Shown piece after piece: positions 21,571 to 36,500 of a DNA stretch of 64,000 bases (position 1 is its first letter; every line of letters starts with the position of its first letter). Under the pieces are notes generated by a model that saw only the letters and a list, made by a program, of their open reading frames with translations, was not told the origin of the DNA and did not search any database. Source of the stretch: Ifrita kowaldi. Lineage: Eukaryota > Chordata > Aves > Passeriformes > Cinclosomatidae. A program made the translations under genes and the position numbers. The stretch covers positions 292,364-356,363 of the forward strand of contig VZRS01011915.1 in the NCBI GenBank assembly GCA_013398055.1, given 5' to 3'.

Positions 21571-24500
21571 ATGTTCAAAGACACCTTATAATCTTGTGAT
21601 ACTGCCCACCATGGGCTAAGACATTGATGTATCTGTAAGTTTTGTAGTGAATGATGTGATGACTGCTGATTCCTAAATGAAGACACCCATAAAGTTTTCA
21701 CTTTTTTCACTTTACGTGAAGATGCATGTTTTTCTTGGTTTCTCATTTCATCATGCAGGATGTATATTTACCATTTCTTTACACAGCTGACTAAGCATAG
21801 GTGTTTCTTGCCCCATCAGAAGTCTCTTTTGTTTCTTTCTACCCTATCCTTCATTTGTTTTTGTTAAATGAACTGACATGGTGATTTGTGATGTGCTGCC
21901 AGTGTTGGTTGTAATGCCCGCCTACAGTTACGGAGATATATATAGAGATTATATATATATAATATGCTGGTTAATTACTGAAGAATGCACAAAATCAACA
22001 AGGTTCTATCACATTAAAGTTGTATCTTCCAACATCTTGAAGTAGTGCACATTACACCTTTGAAGTGGTACATGCAGCGTTGGATTAATATCGCTGGGAT
22101 AAAAAAAGACCTAAGAAAAAAATCCAGGATGCAGTGCCTTTTCTATCATTATCTGTTTTAAAGACTGTTGATCAGATCACAGATAGTAGAGATAGGTGTA
22201 GCTCTACAGAATTATTTGAGATATCTGCAAATATTGATACCAAGACTTGGTCTATGGTATAACAATTGCAGCTGGACATTTTCCCTTCCTTTTAAGAAGG
22301 GTAGAACTTGAATAGGATTTCTGTGGGTAACAGTGCTGTTTTAACATCAAAGTGGAAAGAGAAAAAAGTCATTGTTTCCTGAAGAGAATGATTAAGTATC
22401 TATATTTTCCAGCTTATGTTGTATCTCCTAGATGAGAATTGGTCCTTAGACGATAACTTGTTCAACCTTTGATGCAGTCAAGAATCAGAAGAAAGCAAAT
22501 AATATCTGTGTAGGCAACATACAGGTGACCATAGGCACTTTTGGGGTAGTGGAGGCCTGGAGTGAAACCAGTAGGCCAGGTGGTTTCCACTGGGTCCAGA
22601 GGGTGTTGCAAACTCTGTGGTCCAAGAGCTCTCCTTAATCACTTTCTGATCTTTTTCAGGCAACACCATCTGTATGTGGTTTATCCTTGTTCCATTGCCT
22701 TGGGAAGAGGGCTACACAAAGGCCTTCTGCTTCCAGAGCCTATAAACAAATGTTTTCTGTTTCAAGGTGTTACTCTGGGATTTTGTAACCAAATCACACT
22801 TCACTGCTTGATATGAATTTGGGTCTCAACACTCCTCTGATTTTCAGCCTCTTGGTTTCCTACTTACCCAGAGAGAGGAACAATCACAACATCGGTACCA
22901 TTGCATCCTTGTCAGGTTTTATATTCTGAGGGCCAAATCTATTTTAAAAATAGTTTGGGTCCACAAATGGAATTTTCAACATTTCTGAAATTCCTCTTCT
23001 AACATCTTTGGTGCCTAAAACCCATAAAATCACTGAATACAAAGTCTTTATTTTATTTTCCCTATGTATGACCCTAGGACTGTCCTAGTTTCACTGCACT
23101 GAGTGTTCCTGTCTCATATCAATGCCTGAGGAGCACAGAAGTCCTTCCTAGAACTGACAGTCCAGCAGGCATTCCAAAATGTACCTAAATACACACTGAC
23201 AGGAATTATTAGAAGGGAAAAGGGAGAGAGAAAAATTACCTAACCAGACCTCTGATTAAAGCACTTGCCTTTCAAGAGCTGTGTCATCTTGTTTGTTGGA
23301 GCTGTTCCATTACATTGGCAAAACTTCCCCATTTGTTTCAGTATTTCTTTTTTTTTTTTGGAGTAAACACTTTTTGCAGTAATTGCACCTTGAGACTGGA
23401 GACAGATAAGCCTGTGTCAGTAACTAGGAAATTCCTGATTTTAAAGAGATTATGAAGAAATGATCTGAAGAAGAGGATTAGATGTTAGGGAAAATCCTAA
23501 ATGAGAAAAAGATGTTTTATCTTGAGGCCTAGCTGTCAGGAAGGGAATTCACATATGATGATGAAAGAGGGCAATGAGGACCAGTTCAAGGGAAAATAAA
23601 GCCCTAGTTATAGCATGGTGAACTTCAGCTGGTGCCTGCATGTCCTCGAGGAGAGAGGTCTGTCAAGATTTTTTAACTGTCATTGATTGTAAAAGGTGTT
23701 TTTGGGGATTCATCTTTTTGATTCTCTGGTCTTCCGTTACAGAATAAGATAAAAGGAATATTAATAAAAACTGTATTTCATCACCTTTTCAAAGAATAAA
23801 AATTATTCAAGCAAAATGTGCTAAAGAAACATTACTGTTAACATAAATGATCCTCTAGGATAGAGTGTGATTAAGTGTTGGTTACACATACACAGCATAT
23901 ATTCATATTAATTAGAATTTATCACTTTTATTACATTTTGTTATGTGCATCTAAGCAACCACGCTCTTTGGTGTTGTCTCCTAGTTAAATCTGACTTTTA
24001 TGTAGTCAAATGGAGCCTGTTTATCTGGGTCCTGAATAAAGAAATATTAATTTTCATAAGATATGTTCATCAATGTTGCTCTTTGCTCCCATTTATAAAG
24101 TATCCTTTCAGACTTTTTATTCAGAAAAAATTTTGCAAAACACGTATTAAATCTTTGACTAATGCAAAAGACTTGTAGCACAGCCTGGCAACAAAATATT
24201 TGGCAGAGTTGCAGAAAATGGTTGCTTTAAGGAAATTATTTATAGATGTTGTTTAGTATTCTGTCCTTATTTAAAAAAGTCAAGGTAAATATTTAATTGT
24301 TTGGATAAAATTGTTGTGCTGTGAAATTCTTTTTCTTACGCAGTTATTTTGCCATATTTGAAGTTGGAAAATAGAAAAAAAAGTGTGGCTGGTATTATAA
24401 ACCTCTAGTTAAGATAAACAAGTACTATATGCTAGGGTAATGGTTGATTTCACTTGTAGGATGACATTTTGAAGCTGTCAGAAAAGTGGAAAATGGTAGT

Positions 24501-27500
24501 TGGTAATGTTGTACTGGTAGCAGTGTATGTCTTGGTTGTTTTTAGCAAGTGCCCTGAAGTGCTTATGCTAACTGGATCAGCTGAATCCCTCAGCTCATAG
24601 GGATGCTGAAATAGGAGAATGCCTCAAAAGCTAGGGGTTGTTTTATTCTGGAGGCTGGTATCCAGTGTTGAATTAATTCAGGTTTTTTAATACCTTATAG
24701 ACCAGGGTTTAACTTTACAGTTCCCTATTTCACTTGATGTTGATGTCATTTTTTATCCTGCTTGTCCACTCTGTTATTCAGATAACAGAATATCTTTAAA
24801 CACAATAACTCTAGTTAACAGAAAGCCCAGTTCTCACAATATAAAGTATAGTATTATCAAAGACAAGTAGGAATCAATATTTTGAGTTAAAACTTGCTAT
24901 GGTATGAATTAAATTGTGTATTAAACTTTGTATTGTGAGGAAGTAATTTCTGGGGTAAAGGACAATGCATACATTTATCCTGTTTATTGAAGTTTACATC
25001 CTGGATTCATGTGTCTTTTTTTCTTCTAGTCTTCTGTGGTCTGTTCACAGACAAGTCCTCTCTTTGTAACAGGGTAGAGAGACCCTTTTTCTAGATGCAT
25101 GTCCAGTCAAAGTCTCTGTTCCTCTTTCTTAGCCTAGTGAAACTGAAAAAAGTGGTGGGTTCCTTAGGTAGGATATGTTAAAATTCTCGGTAACAGAAGT
25201 TTAAGATCTGGTGGGTTTGTATAGTGCCTCAGAGAAAGCAATGGGCTGACAGAGCCTGCAGTGGGAGGCAGCAGTAGCATTGGCTTGGGTTCTATTTATG
25301 GATTCTTCTTTCTTTTTATGTCTGTTTCTGTCTAGTAAGGCAGAAAAAAATACATGGAGTAACTAAAGTAATGGAAGAATTAGAAGAGAGAACCATATAC
25401 GGAAATCCTAAAAATTCATATTATTGGGTAAAAAGTTTCCTAAATAATCACAATTAAAATAACTGTATTGTGTGGATATTAAAACTTAGTCAAATGAAAG
25501 TTAATGTAAGCAGTTTTGTTACCACCAGCACAAATTATTGTCCCCTAGGAAATCCCATTGTTTTCCATTTTCGTATGAATGCTGTACAGTGTTAAACTTA
25601 TCAATGTGTGGGATTTCACACAAAATCCAGCAGCCATTTACTGTAGCAATCAGCGTGTTCCCAGCATTAAGTAGCACTGTGATTTTTGGTGCTGCTGACA
25701 TTGCTCAAAGTCACCAGTAGACCACAATAGCTAGAAGTTTTTTTTAATTGCTTTCTGTACTTTGTGAGCATTGCCAAGATTGTTTTGGTGATTTTATGTC
25801 TGTGGAATAGAGAAGGAGAATCTAGTGTGTTTGCATGGATTCAGGGGAGGAGTGCCATTAGATGCAGCCCTTATTGACTGGCTCAGATGGAGGTTTCTTG
25901 CACGATCCCTTGAGAATGATGTTTCTGGAAAGCAAGCTTTAAATGTCCAAACACCACTAAGAGTTTTCCATAGACATTTTGAGGGGGAAAGAGATTATGT
26001 GACCATTCCTCACAGTCTGTTTTTATTATATAAAGTGAGTTTGAGGGTATTAATTGGAAAGGGTTTCTGATGTGATGAAACAAACGTTTTTAAGATTGAT
26101 GACATCTGCTAATCCAATGAGAAATTTCTTAATGAGAGACGTTATTACTTTCTACTTCCTGTATTATGCAAAATGAAATGTTTTTATTCGTGAACAATAG
26201 TGCAACTCTCCTTATGTGTGCTGGGGAATAGCTATTTTACCACTGAGACATTAGAGAAATAAAGAATAGAACAGAGAGAGATTGTTCTATAATGACTTGT
26301 ATTTGTACAGTGCCTAGCACAACTGAATTATCTTCATTTGCTGGTGTTCCTATATACCACAGCTTTATACAAAACAACATAGTTAAGACTTGTTAAAGAT
26401 GCTGTTTACAAAGATACAAAGATAAATTATTAACATTCTAAAGCAGCATCCAAATAACGTCAAGTGACAAAAGTAGTTCAAACAGCTGATCTCAGGATGC
26501 CATACTAGAGGATACTGGAAGAGAGAATTATTTTCATAGGAAAAGAGTGTTGTAAAAAGCCTTGGAAAGCGAATTCTCTGTGTGATAGTTCCAAAATGCA
26601 TTGTTGGGAGAAGACATTGGGAGAAGAGGAATGTTTTTAAAAGTTACTTAGCATTTCCGCATTCACAGATATAGCAGTCATCCCTTCTTCTTGCAAGTAG
26701 CAAAACTCTTGTTTTGAATTTTATATAGATGTGCTTTATTATCCCAAAAGAACACTTGTGTTATGTAAAATTTTGCTTGTTTTGCAGTGTTCTACTGGTG
26801 GTTTAATCAAGTATGCATTGTGAGGAATTTTGTCCCATTTTATTCTGCTTGACTTAATTTTTTTGTGGTTTTCGGTCAAGATAATTCCTGGATTAGAGGA
26901 GTAGGGTGGAGCAAGAAGGGAAAAAGCCATTAAGGTAGTCATAAAACTGCTACAACTTGCAACAGGGAACATAACCCTAATTTGCAAAAGTTGCATTACA
27001 AGCTAGTAAAGAGGCTGGATCTTGGATCCAGTCTCAGCTCTGCACATGATTTGCAGTGGTGACGCTGGGAATCTGCTCATCTATAGAGTGCCATTTACCT
27101 GAATACAGTTTTCTGTAGGTCTGTGCAAAGACAAAATAGAAGAAACGTTGAGTCTTGAGATTTTTGATACAGTTATTAGACAGTACCCAAGGAACCAATG
27201 CTTTAGCACACTCGTAATAATTGGCATATACAAGCAAAAATGGATGTAGTGGAGAAGACCAGGACACTTGAGAGAAAGGAAGAAAGAACTTAACATGAGT
27301 GGAGAATACAGACATGAAGAGCCTGGGGCAAGAAACCAGCAGGTTTTTTGTTTTTTTTTTTTTCTGTTGAAATCAAATATTTAAAATAGATTGTGAGATT
27401 GAAAAAACTCAGGGGGCTGAGAGAAGGGGCAAGTTCCTGCATGAACAGATATGGAAATTTTCAAACTAACATGAATTTTCTAATGAATCAGTCTGGAAGC

Positions 27501-30500
27501 TATTTTCATGCAATATTTCCAGCAATACGTATAGCTCTGTGTGCATGCTTGCATGTGTGATGTGTATATTCAGCATACTGTTGAACACTGTTGTATGATT
27601 CCAATGGAACTACTTTAAAATTAACAAAGTAATAGATTATCTAAGTTGTCTTCTTCTTCCTGACTAGAACAGTGGCACAGCTTGAATTTGTGGTCATATC
27701 TGATGAAATGTTGGGATTTTTTTTCTATACCACTAACTCCTTTTTAGAAATTCCACCTTCACGGCTGCTGAGCTTCCTATTTTTAAGAGGCATACTTTGA
27801 AGGTTGTCATTGAAACTTTTTTTTTTGCCTGTTAATTTGTTTGTTTTTGTAATCCTAAATGAAGTTCACAGTCAGCACTGCTTTTTAGATGGCAGCATTG
27901 GAAAGACTGACTTGTTCCTGTAAGATGTGCTTGGCGCCATGCAGGAGATAATGAAAGGAAGAGGAGGAAGAATGATAAAGTGACAGAACATGCAAGGAAG
28001 ATTTTTAGTCTTTAACCTGATGTGGATGAATGACTTATGGCTATCCATATTTCAACTTGATACATGAGCGTCAACACCTTGGGAGTAGTTTGGGTACCTG
28101 AACCATAAAGCCAGGAAATTCAGGTGATTTTCTGTGCTGTACTTCACGTCTTTGTAGGGAGCTGCAGGAGAATGTTATGGTCTGTGCTGTAAAAACATGA
28201 GTTCTCTGAAACTCCACAAAGTGCATATCATGACAGATTTGTATAAGTGATTTATATATTTACTAGAGATAAGCGCTTTTTCTCACCCTCTGTGTTAAAT
28301 ATATTTTAAAAGCTTTATGGAGGAAATCCAGATGATGAGTATATGTACTGATAATGACTGAGTCTTGATTCTTTTGTAATAGTACAGATTTGAGCTATTC
28401 TACTGGGTATACTGCCAATTACATGTGATGGAAGTAACTCTAGAATTGTGAGTTAGTTGTATAACTATAGTACAACTCGTTTTTTGAGATAGTATCACTT
28501 TAGTTTTTTTCTTAACTTTGCAAGATGTTGATTTATGGCTCTGAGGATGTGATGTAGTGAATGCCTTCTCTTGAAATCACTGACTATTCTAGATTACATG
28601 CTTCATAGTTTCTTCTGAACAGTATACTACTTAGTTTTTCTCTTAACAGGAAAGCAATAATCTTTAAGGGTCAGGGTCCTCAGAAGCCAAAATTGGGTAG
28701 TAAAGATTGTACTTTTTGGATGCAGAAGAAGGCATTTAAAATAGGTGTGTTTTGCTGAAGCCTCACATATAAAAGGAAATTGATGATTAGAAATGGAGTG
28801 ACAATTCAGTGAACTAAAAATTACTGCCATGCATGCAGAACGAACTCTCTCAAAATAACAATCTGTTGCTTTCACAATGTCTTCATCACTCTCATTTAAG
28901 AAATAGGTTTCCTCCTATCGATAAGAGTGTTATTACAAGACTAGAAAGAGACAAACCAGTGAATGCGTGTCTCAGAGGAAATGACATGTTGTCACCGTTC
29001 ACATACAGATGCTATTATTTGGTGTAAGCCATTTTAAGAAAGATGGTAGATAATTTGCTTACCAAGTAGCTTATGTATCTTTTACAAAGGTTGTATATGT
29101 GCCTTCTGAACTTGCTGTTTTAGTAAATTTTTTAGACACTCTTCAGTATATAAGCCCATAACTTTCTAAGTATGTTGTTCCTCGGACAGTAACACACTGT
29201 TATGCAGAAAGTTGTTTATTATTGTTATTGGTAGTAGTATTAATTATTCTATGTATGGAATACAGTCTTCATATAATCCTGTGGGAGTGATGAGTAGCAC
29301 TACTAGAGGCAGGTGTTTATTAACAAAATATGGGTTTAAGGAGAAGTTGAGATGAAGAAAAGGTGCAACTTAATTAAAGAGAAAATATTAAAAGGAAGAG
29401 CAAAGAATTAGTTTTCAGTCTTTTCATGCCTATATTAGTTGCTAATGCAATTCAGTGTTGTAATTTCTCTTCCTTTTAGGACAGACATTCATCACATTTT
29501 ATGCAAATGTTACCAGAGAGAGTTATTTTGGAAAGAAAAGACAAAATATATTAGGAGCCATAAAAAAAGATGCCCTGCTTTTTGTGTAATGAATCAGGTA
29601 ATACAATGCCTTTTTGTTAACTATGTTTTTTCATTGAGACTATGTGAAAAAGAAACAAACTATCATTAGCTAAGGCTTATTAAATCTTCAGAATGTTATT
29701 AAAGTAGTTTAATCTAGTCAGACATATCTGAAAAAAACAACCCCAAATATAAAAATTGGAGTGTAGACCATAAAAGATAGCATGTCAAATAAAAAAATAT
29801 ATAAATCTTTTGTGTTCCATCACTTCACCTGTGTCTGTAGCTAAGAGGCACAGAGTTCAGAGTTTTTGCTGCAATTGGTTATAAAGGAGGAGTCCACTTG
29901 CAGTAGAAGTGCTGCTTTTGGTTTTGAATTTTTAAAGTAAAGCTGAAGAAGGCTCCCTGAATATACAAATTCATTAAGAAAGGCAAAGACTTTTTGGAGA
30001 AAATGTTCTGTTCAGGGTGGTTTTCTGTTCCACACTTTGTATGTTTCAGAGCACACTGGAGCTTCTAATGAAAAAATAATACAGTTCATTAATGTGGAAA
30101 AACTTCTGAAAGTACCTACAGTCTTGCAGCATTCTGGGAATTAGTTTGAACATAATTGGTTGGATGTCAATATTAAAAAGCACTCTAATGAAAAAGAAAA
30201 TGCTCAAACTATGATAGTTTGCTGCTTCTGATGAAAAATTTAATGAGGCTGAATAATTAACCCCTTCTCTCTTCTTTCTTCCCAAACTTCCCAAATTGTC
30301 TTTCCCAATTTCTGCTTTACATTTATTGTAAATATTTTAAGCAGTAGAGTTTCTCTCACTGTAATAGACTACACTATTGTCTGTATGTCACACTATAGCT
30401 AGTTTGCTTTTTTTTTTTCGGTAATCCTTTCTACCTTCATGGCTAGATTACTCAAGTAGACTATTTGTCAGTTGTCATGCCCCTCAACTATGACTCAGCT

Positions 30501-33500
30501 GAGCTGTACTTCGTGAAGTCTAATCTTTCCTGATTAAATCCACTGACTAGTGTTGCACCAAGCAGCACAGGCTCTGCCATTTACATAGTGGTTACTCTAA
30601 TTGGGTTAATGTGACTTCTAACCTCAGATTGAGAATTACTTCCTTCTGAAATGTGATCACTGCCCAAATACATACACTTTCCAGTCACTGAGTTGACTCC
30701 TAATCACTTATTAAATAAAGTTAGGAAGCATATGGGAGTTTTTTCATGAAGAACCTATCTATAAAAAAAAGGCCATATAACAACCAAGAAGAACAAAACA
30801 ACACACACAAACAGAAAAGACACAAAACCACATTGCGGACATTTTCTTCTGGTATCTGAGTTGCCATCAGTTTGATATGATATGCATTGTTTTCTTAAAT
30901 ATATGGAATTCTATGAGAAGTACAGGTAGATGAGAAATGAAACACATAGACTAGTTCTTTAAAACACAGTAAGTTTTTGTACAATACAGAGGTTTTACTG
31001 ACTTTTCAAATCGATCATCTACAATTACTGTTTTTCAGGGTTTTTTTGGTAGATATGATAGTTTTTAGGTCTTCATCCCAGCTCCTCACATGGCTTGTAT
31101 TAGCACTTCCATATTCTACCCCTCTTTTGTTTCAGTGGGCTAATGGGTGCTGTATGAGATGTTTGTCCCTGTGACCTGGGTCTGTTTTACCTTGCTGTTC
31201 AATAACTGCTCAGTACCCTGGAGAGGAAATTTGTTTTTACTGCCATAGGCCTCTACCTCCATCAAGAAATAGTGGTTCATCCTTTTTGTCACGTTGTGTT
31301 AATGCGCTTCCAAAGAGAAGGATGATCTACGAAGATGGTCTTATTTATCTCATGCTGTCAATATCTAAAAATTTTTATCAAAGATGAATTGAAGCTAGAA
31401 GACAAATCCTGAACCAGGTGGGTTCTTTTGTTAATGATATTCTAGATCTGTATGAGTTACAAGCCCTGAATATCAGGCACATCATGATGGCAGTGCAAAA
31501 CTGGATTTTAATGTTCAGCTACACTCCGTAGAGACATTTGGTGCTTCAGAAGGCTGCTGTTCTTTAGAGCCTGCGGCCTCAAAGATAACCTGGAATGCCA
31601 GATAAGGAAATTGATAAAGCTGTCAATGGCTTGCTGTGCTCTACTTCCCAGGCTATGAGCCACCTTGTCACATGGAATACTCGTGATACCATCCAGCAGA
31701 TGACATTGAGAGATCACAAGTTTTTCCTCACTTCCTAAGAAAGTGAGAAGCTTGTAGTGTAAGCTTAATAAACAAAATATGACGCATATCTATAAAAGAT
31801 CTCAACAGGAATTTTTGCTTTTTACCTAATTCCATTTCATTCAACAACTCCATGATTTTTTTTTTTCTTTTCATTGTGGTAAAGAGAGAGGTAAATTTGA
31901 ATCTTTCCAGCAGAAAGTTTAGTTCAGCTAATTAACTGTTGCAGTAACAGTGTACATCTGTTTGGTTTTTCCCTTGGGAAGATAAAATTTCGGGGTCCAA
32001 CCTTACATGCATTTAGATCCTGTGAATTTAATGTCATGCCTCAAAGTAACACTGCAAGTGCTCATCATTTTTACTGGATACTAAAGGAGGAAATAGCCTC
32101 CATGAGACGTTCCTAGATGGGGTTTTTTTGCATTTTAATATATATTTTAAAATAAAAATCCATCTTTCTTTTTTAATATGTATTTTGTAGTATCACTTTC
32201 TTTGTGTGCAGCTCAGTACACTGAGACTTCCTTTGCTAAATCCTTTAAATTTTAATATAGATCACAATGATGGGGCTTTTCCTCACCATCCTTAAACTTT
32301 TTTCCTTCTGTCTTGTTGGAATTACACCTAACTTTTCAGAAGCTCATGCACTTTACTTTCATTTTCTTTTCAATTTTATTTAAAGGAATATGTCTTAGTT
32401 GCTGTTGCTGACACAATATCCATTCAAACAAAATGCCCAGTGCCAATTGTCTTGTGTTTAAACAACCATGTTAAAATCCACTTAAAAAAAAAAAGCTATA
32501 AGGTGTGTTTTGATCTTAATTCCTTTTCAGAAGATTCTTGGCTATTAGGTAGATTAGCCTATATGCTTTATTTAAGGAATAATACCTGATCCTTGAATCA
32601 GAAGGAGTGGGAAGCAGATGATGAAATTGTGTTACGTGACACTTTGTTTCCTCTTGGTTTGGAAGCATTTTTAGAAAAGGTTACTCCCTTATCCTTCAGA
32701 AATATGGGTGCCTGTTAGGACTTATTCTGAGCATAATGCCAATGTAGCTTTATCAAGCAGACCTGGTAAGAAAACAAATATATGAGTTTTAGATTAACAT
32801 AAGATATTCCAGCATCCTTTAATTTTTCAGTTGTAATGGAGGACGTATTTTTGGGGTGATGGGGAAGTTTTAATGTAGATTTTTGATAATTCTAATAGTT
32901 ACTGTACATTTGTAGTTGATGGTTCAAGATCTTTGTTTAGTTCTGATTTATGTGCACAGCCCATTTCTGACTCCTTTCTGTTTCTACGAAGAAAAATGAT
33001 CTATGGAATTGAAGTAATGGAAAATGCTACTTGCTCATGTGGTTCTTACCCCCTCTGAGGTGCTTTGGCTTTGTGGGGAAAATAAAAATAATAATTTTAA
33101 AAAATCAAGTTTCAGTGTAGTGCAGGTAAAAAAGGAGTTTACTCCTTGCAATAAGAACTCCCTGCAAACTAAATTTTTCAAGTATAATACCCATCATTTT
33201 GAAATCTGGTAAATGAGTACCCTTGGCTTGGCTGTTGGCAGTGATTTTGTATCTAAATAAGCTTTTCGTAGCTATTACATTTTCAAAGCAGAGAATGTTA
33301 TGTGTGTTTAAAAATAACTGGTTTCAAGAAGAGTTTCAAAATGAGAACATACTGTTTAACATCATTTGTAATGGAAAAGCTTTCAAACTGAAATTTACTT
33401 CATGGTAGCCATTTATGAGATAGTTCAATATGGTTCCAAGCTTCTGCTTTTTTCTGTCTTGATAATAATGCATTAATCTGCAGTGCTGGTAAAGATACAG

Positions 33501-36500
33501 AAATTGATCCCAGCAGCACAGAAGCAACGCCCATTTTAACTTTACAGGTCATGCTTGTGCAATGCCTTTTGATGAATTAGTAATTAAGTCATTATTTTTT
33601 GATAATTTTGGTTAGCCCTTGTTTTTGTGAAGTATTAAGATGATTTTACTTTTCCAATTTAGTATCCTTATGTAGCTTTTCAGTACCATTTGGGACAGTC
33701 TTTCTACTTCAGGGATGTAATGAATGTATAAGCATTCTTCCAGCTCTAAGACTGCCTGCAGTTTCAATGCCATCCAACTATTCACACCAGCTAACAAGAT
33801 AATGTTGTAGTTGTTTGTTTTCCTACAAACAGGAAATTGGGTAAGGCATTTTGAAATGTAATATTTATTCCCTGCCTAGTGCAATTAAGAGTTTCTTTGC
33901 ATATTATTAGTTTATTTTATTATTACTCATGTGCTTGTAACAACATATTTCATAAGCACAATCTGGTGCTTCTGTGTTTTTAGAATACTCCTGAATACTT
34001 TGTGGTGATTCTAAGTAGATTCTTGGAAATGACTCTGTCATTGTAGTGATGCTACAGAATTACTTAATGTAGTTTTCATTGCTGTCTGTTTCTCAGTATC
34101 AGGATTTCTGACATCCTGACAGATTATTGTAACTCAGCAGATGGTCTTAGACTTGAACTTTAATCAGTAAACTCAGACTGAAAGTTTGGCATTTATCTGC
34201 TTCATTCTTAGCTATGGACTAATAGTGGGGCAGATGGATTCACCCTGTTCAGTGAAGGTGCCATAAAGAGTGCTCTTTGGAACAGTGAATGTTGCTGTGA
34301 AGTACAGCTAGTGCTGCTGACATTTTGGATTGTTGTACTTGAGTTTTGATGTCTTTAAAATCCTCATTTATGAAAAAGACAAATTTTGTTCCACTTTTTT
34401 CAAAGCCCTTTACAATTTTCAAAGGGAGGTCAACTAACTAACCTCATGTAAGAAAAAATGAGCACCTGAGCACAAATAAGGAAACAGATATCTGAATTTT
34501 GCAATAAATATATTAAATAAGGAAATTCTTTCATGTGGATTTTCAACTTAATTACACGTTATGTAATATTTTTGTTGCTTGTATTAAACTTTCTCTGAAC
34601 ATTTAAAACAAACTCTCTAAAACATATTTTTGAAGACTTTACATTGTCACAAAAGTACATCTTAAAAGTATTTGTTTATATATGCCAAGTTCTTAGCTGA
34701 AAAAGAGATTTGTGGAGCTTTGCTTTTTTTTTTTTTTTTGAGAAGCACATATGGTAAAGCTGTCAATACAATGGTAGGTTATAAGTAAAACTCACAGCAC
34801 TATTAATACTACTTTATCACCATGTTGTTTTCATGCAACGTGTTCTCTTTGTGTCAGAGCATTCTGCCATTAGTTCAGTGGATTTGGTGACAGGTTGTTA
34901 TAACTGCATTTCAGAATATAGATATAAAATCATGATTTCTATAAATACATATCTCTGTCAACCAGAACTAGCTTCTTCTCTCAAAGTGTAGAGAAAATTT
35001 TGTTCCTGACATTTTTGTAGAAGTTTGGATTTTGTTTTTTGTTAGAAACAGGAAGAAAAGCTTTGTTAGGTAACAGGAAGAAAAATAACATTTGTCTGAT
35101 TAAACTTGTATTTTTATGTGTGTTTCATTGTTAATACCTTGATGCCTTCAAGTAAGAGACTTAATTTTATCATCATAGATGTTGATTCCTGAAGTATCTT
35201 TCTTCAAAACTCTTGATGCTATTCCTGCTTGAAAGTGCAACTTGAAATGATACTTTCTAGATTTATTCCTTGTGTTTAGAAATAACACTGTTTTACATAA
35301 TGAAAAGTAATTAACTGATTCTTAAATGAAAAATATAAAGCTTACATGAGTCTTTCTTTTTATGGTTTTGGGCAATCTTCCCTTAGTAAGGATTTATTAA
35401 TGGTAAATAATTTTGGTAATTATTTGTGATGGATTGGACTAATTATTAGTAATGTTTGCATTTCAACTCCCTCTTTCTTCCCCCTAAGTATAGTATCTTG
35501 GATGTTCAGTGTTTAGAACTGCATTAGAAAAACACACCATATGGTATTGCTTGTCTTCCCTGATTGAATGTAACAGCTGTAGCACCAGCTGTTACTTTGC
35601 AGATTCCTGAGTAGGCTATATAGATTTCATCTGTAAGTGCTCAGGCATTCACTTTCATATTTGTTTTCAGGATGGATTGTCTGAAAATTACATTATGATT
35701 TATTTGAAAATATGAAAGACATCCAAATATGGATATTGTTTAAAAGTAAGCATATTTTCAGTTAGCAGTTTGAAACTTTATGTGCAAAATAAAAGCACAG
35801 CGTTGCCTGGCATTTTTGTAATGCATAGACTTTGCTGTTATTTTTGCAGAGTTGCAGAAGTAGAAGTAATCAATTGTATTTCTTTAAAAAAAAGTAAACT
35901 AGAAAACTAGCCTGTGTATGGAGTCAGGCTACGTGTATTGCATTTCCTTATAATATGAATGCATACAATGCATAAATGCTACATTGCATAAAATTTTCGT
36001 GCTTGAATGCTTCACATTTATTGGGATTTTGGAATTACTGAATTATTTTATTTCATGAAAATAATGAAATAATGCTTTTCTTATCAATATAAATACTTAG
36101 TTACAATAAAAGCTAAGAGGCTTTTATTGACATTTAGAAGTTTGTTAGTAAATGGATCAAATAACAAAATAGTTTTCTGTGTCGGAGTTTGGACAGAATT
36201 TTTATTTATTTATTTATTTAAAGTTTCCAGTAAGTATTTTTTCTATTGCATTTTTCTGGTGAAAGCAGAACTAAGCAGGGACTTTGGAATGCTGGATAGA
36301 GCAGGTTATTCCCAGAGTGTTAGAACACCCAAAAATCTTGAGAGGCAAATATTCAAGGAAAGAATTTGTACTCTTAAGTAGTAGCAGATAGGATGGTATT
36401 CGTCATCCTATGGGAAAGACTATACTGTATATCATTAGCTTATTAGTGTCTGTTCCATATTCTTTTGCCCCAAACTGGTGGATGAGAACCTTTGTTCCCT

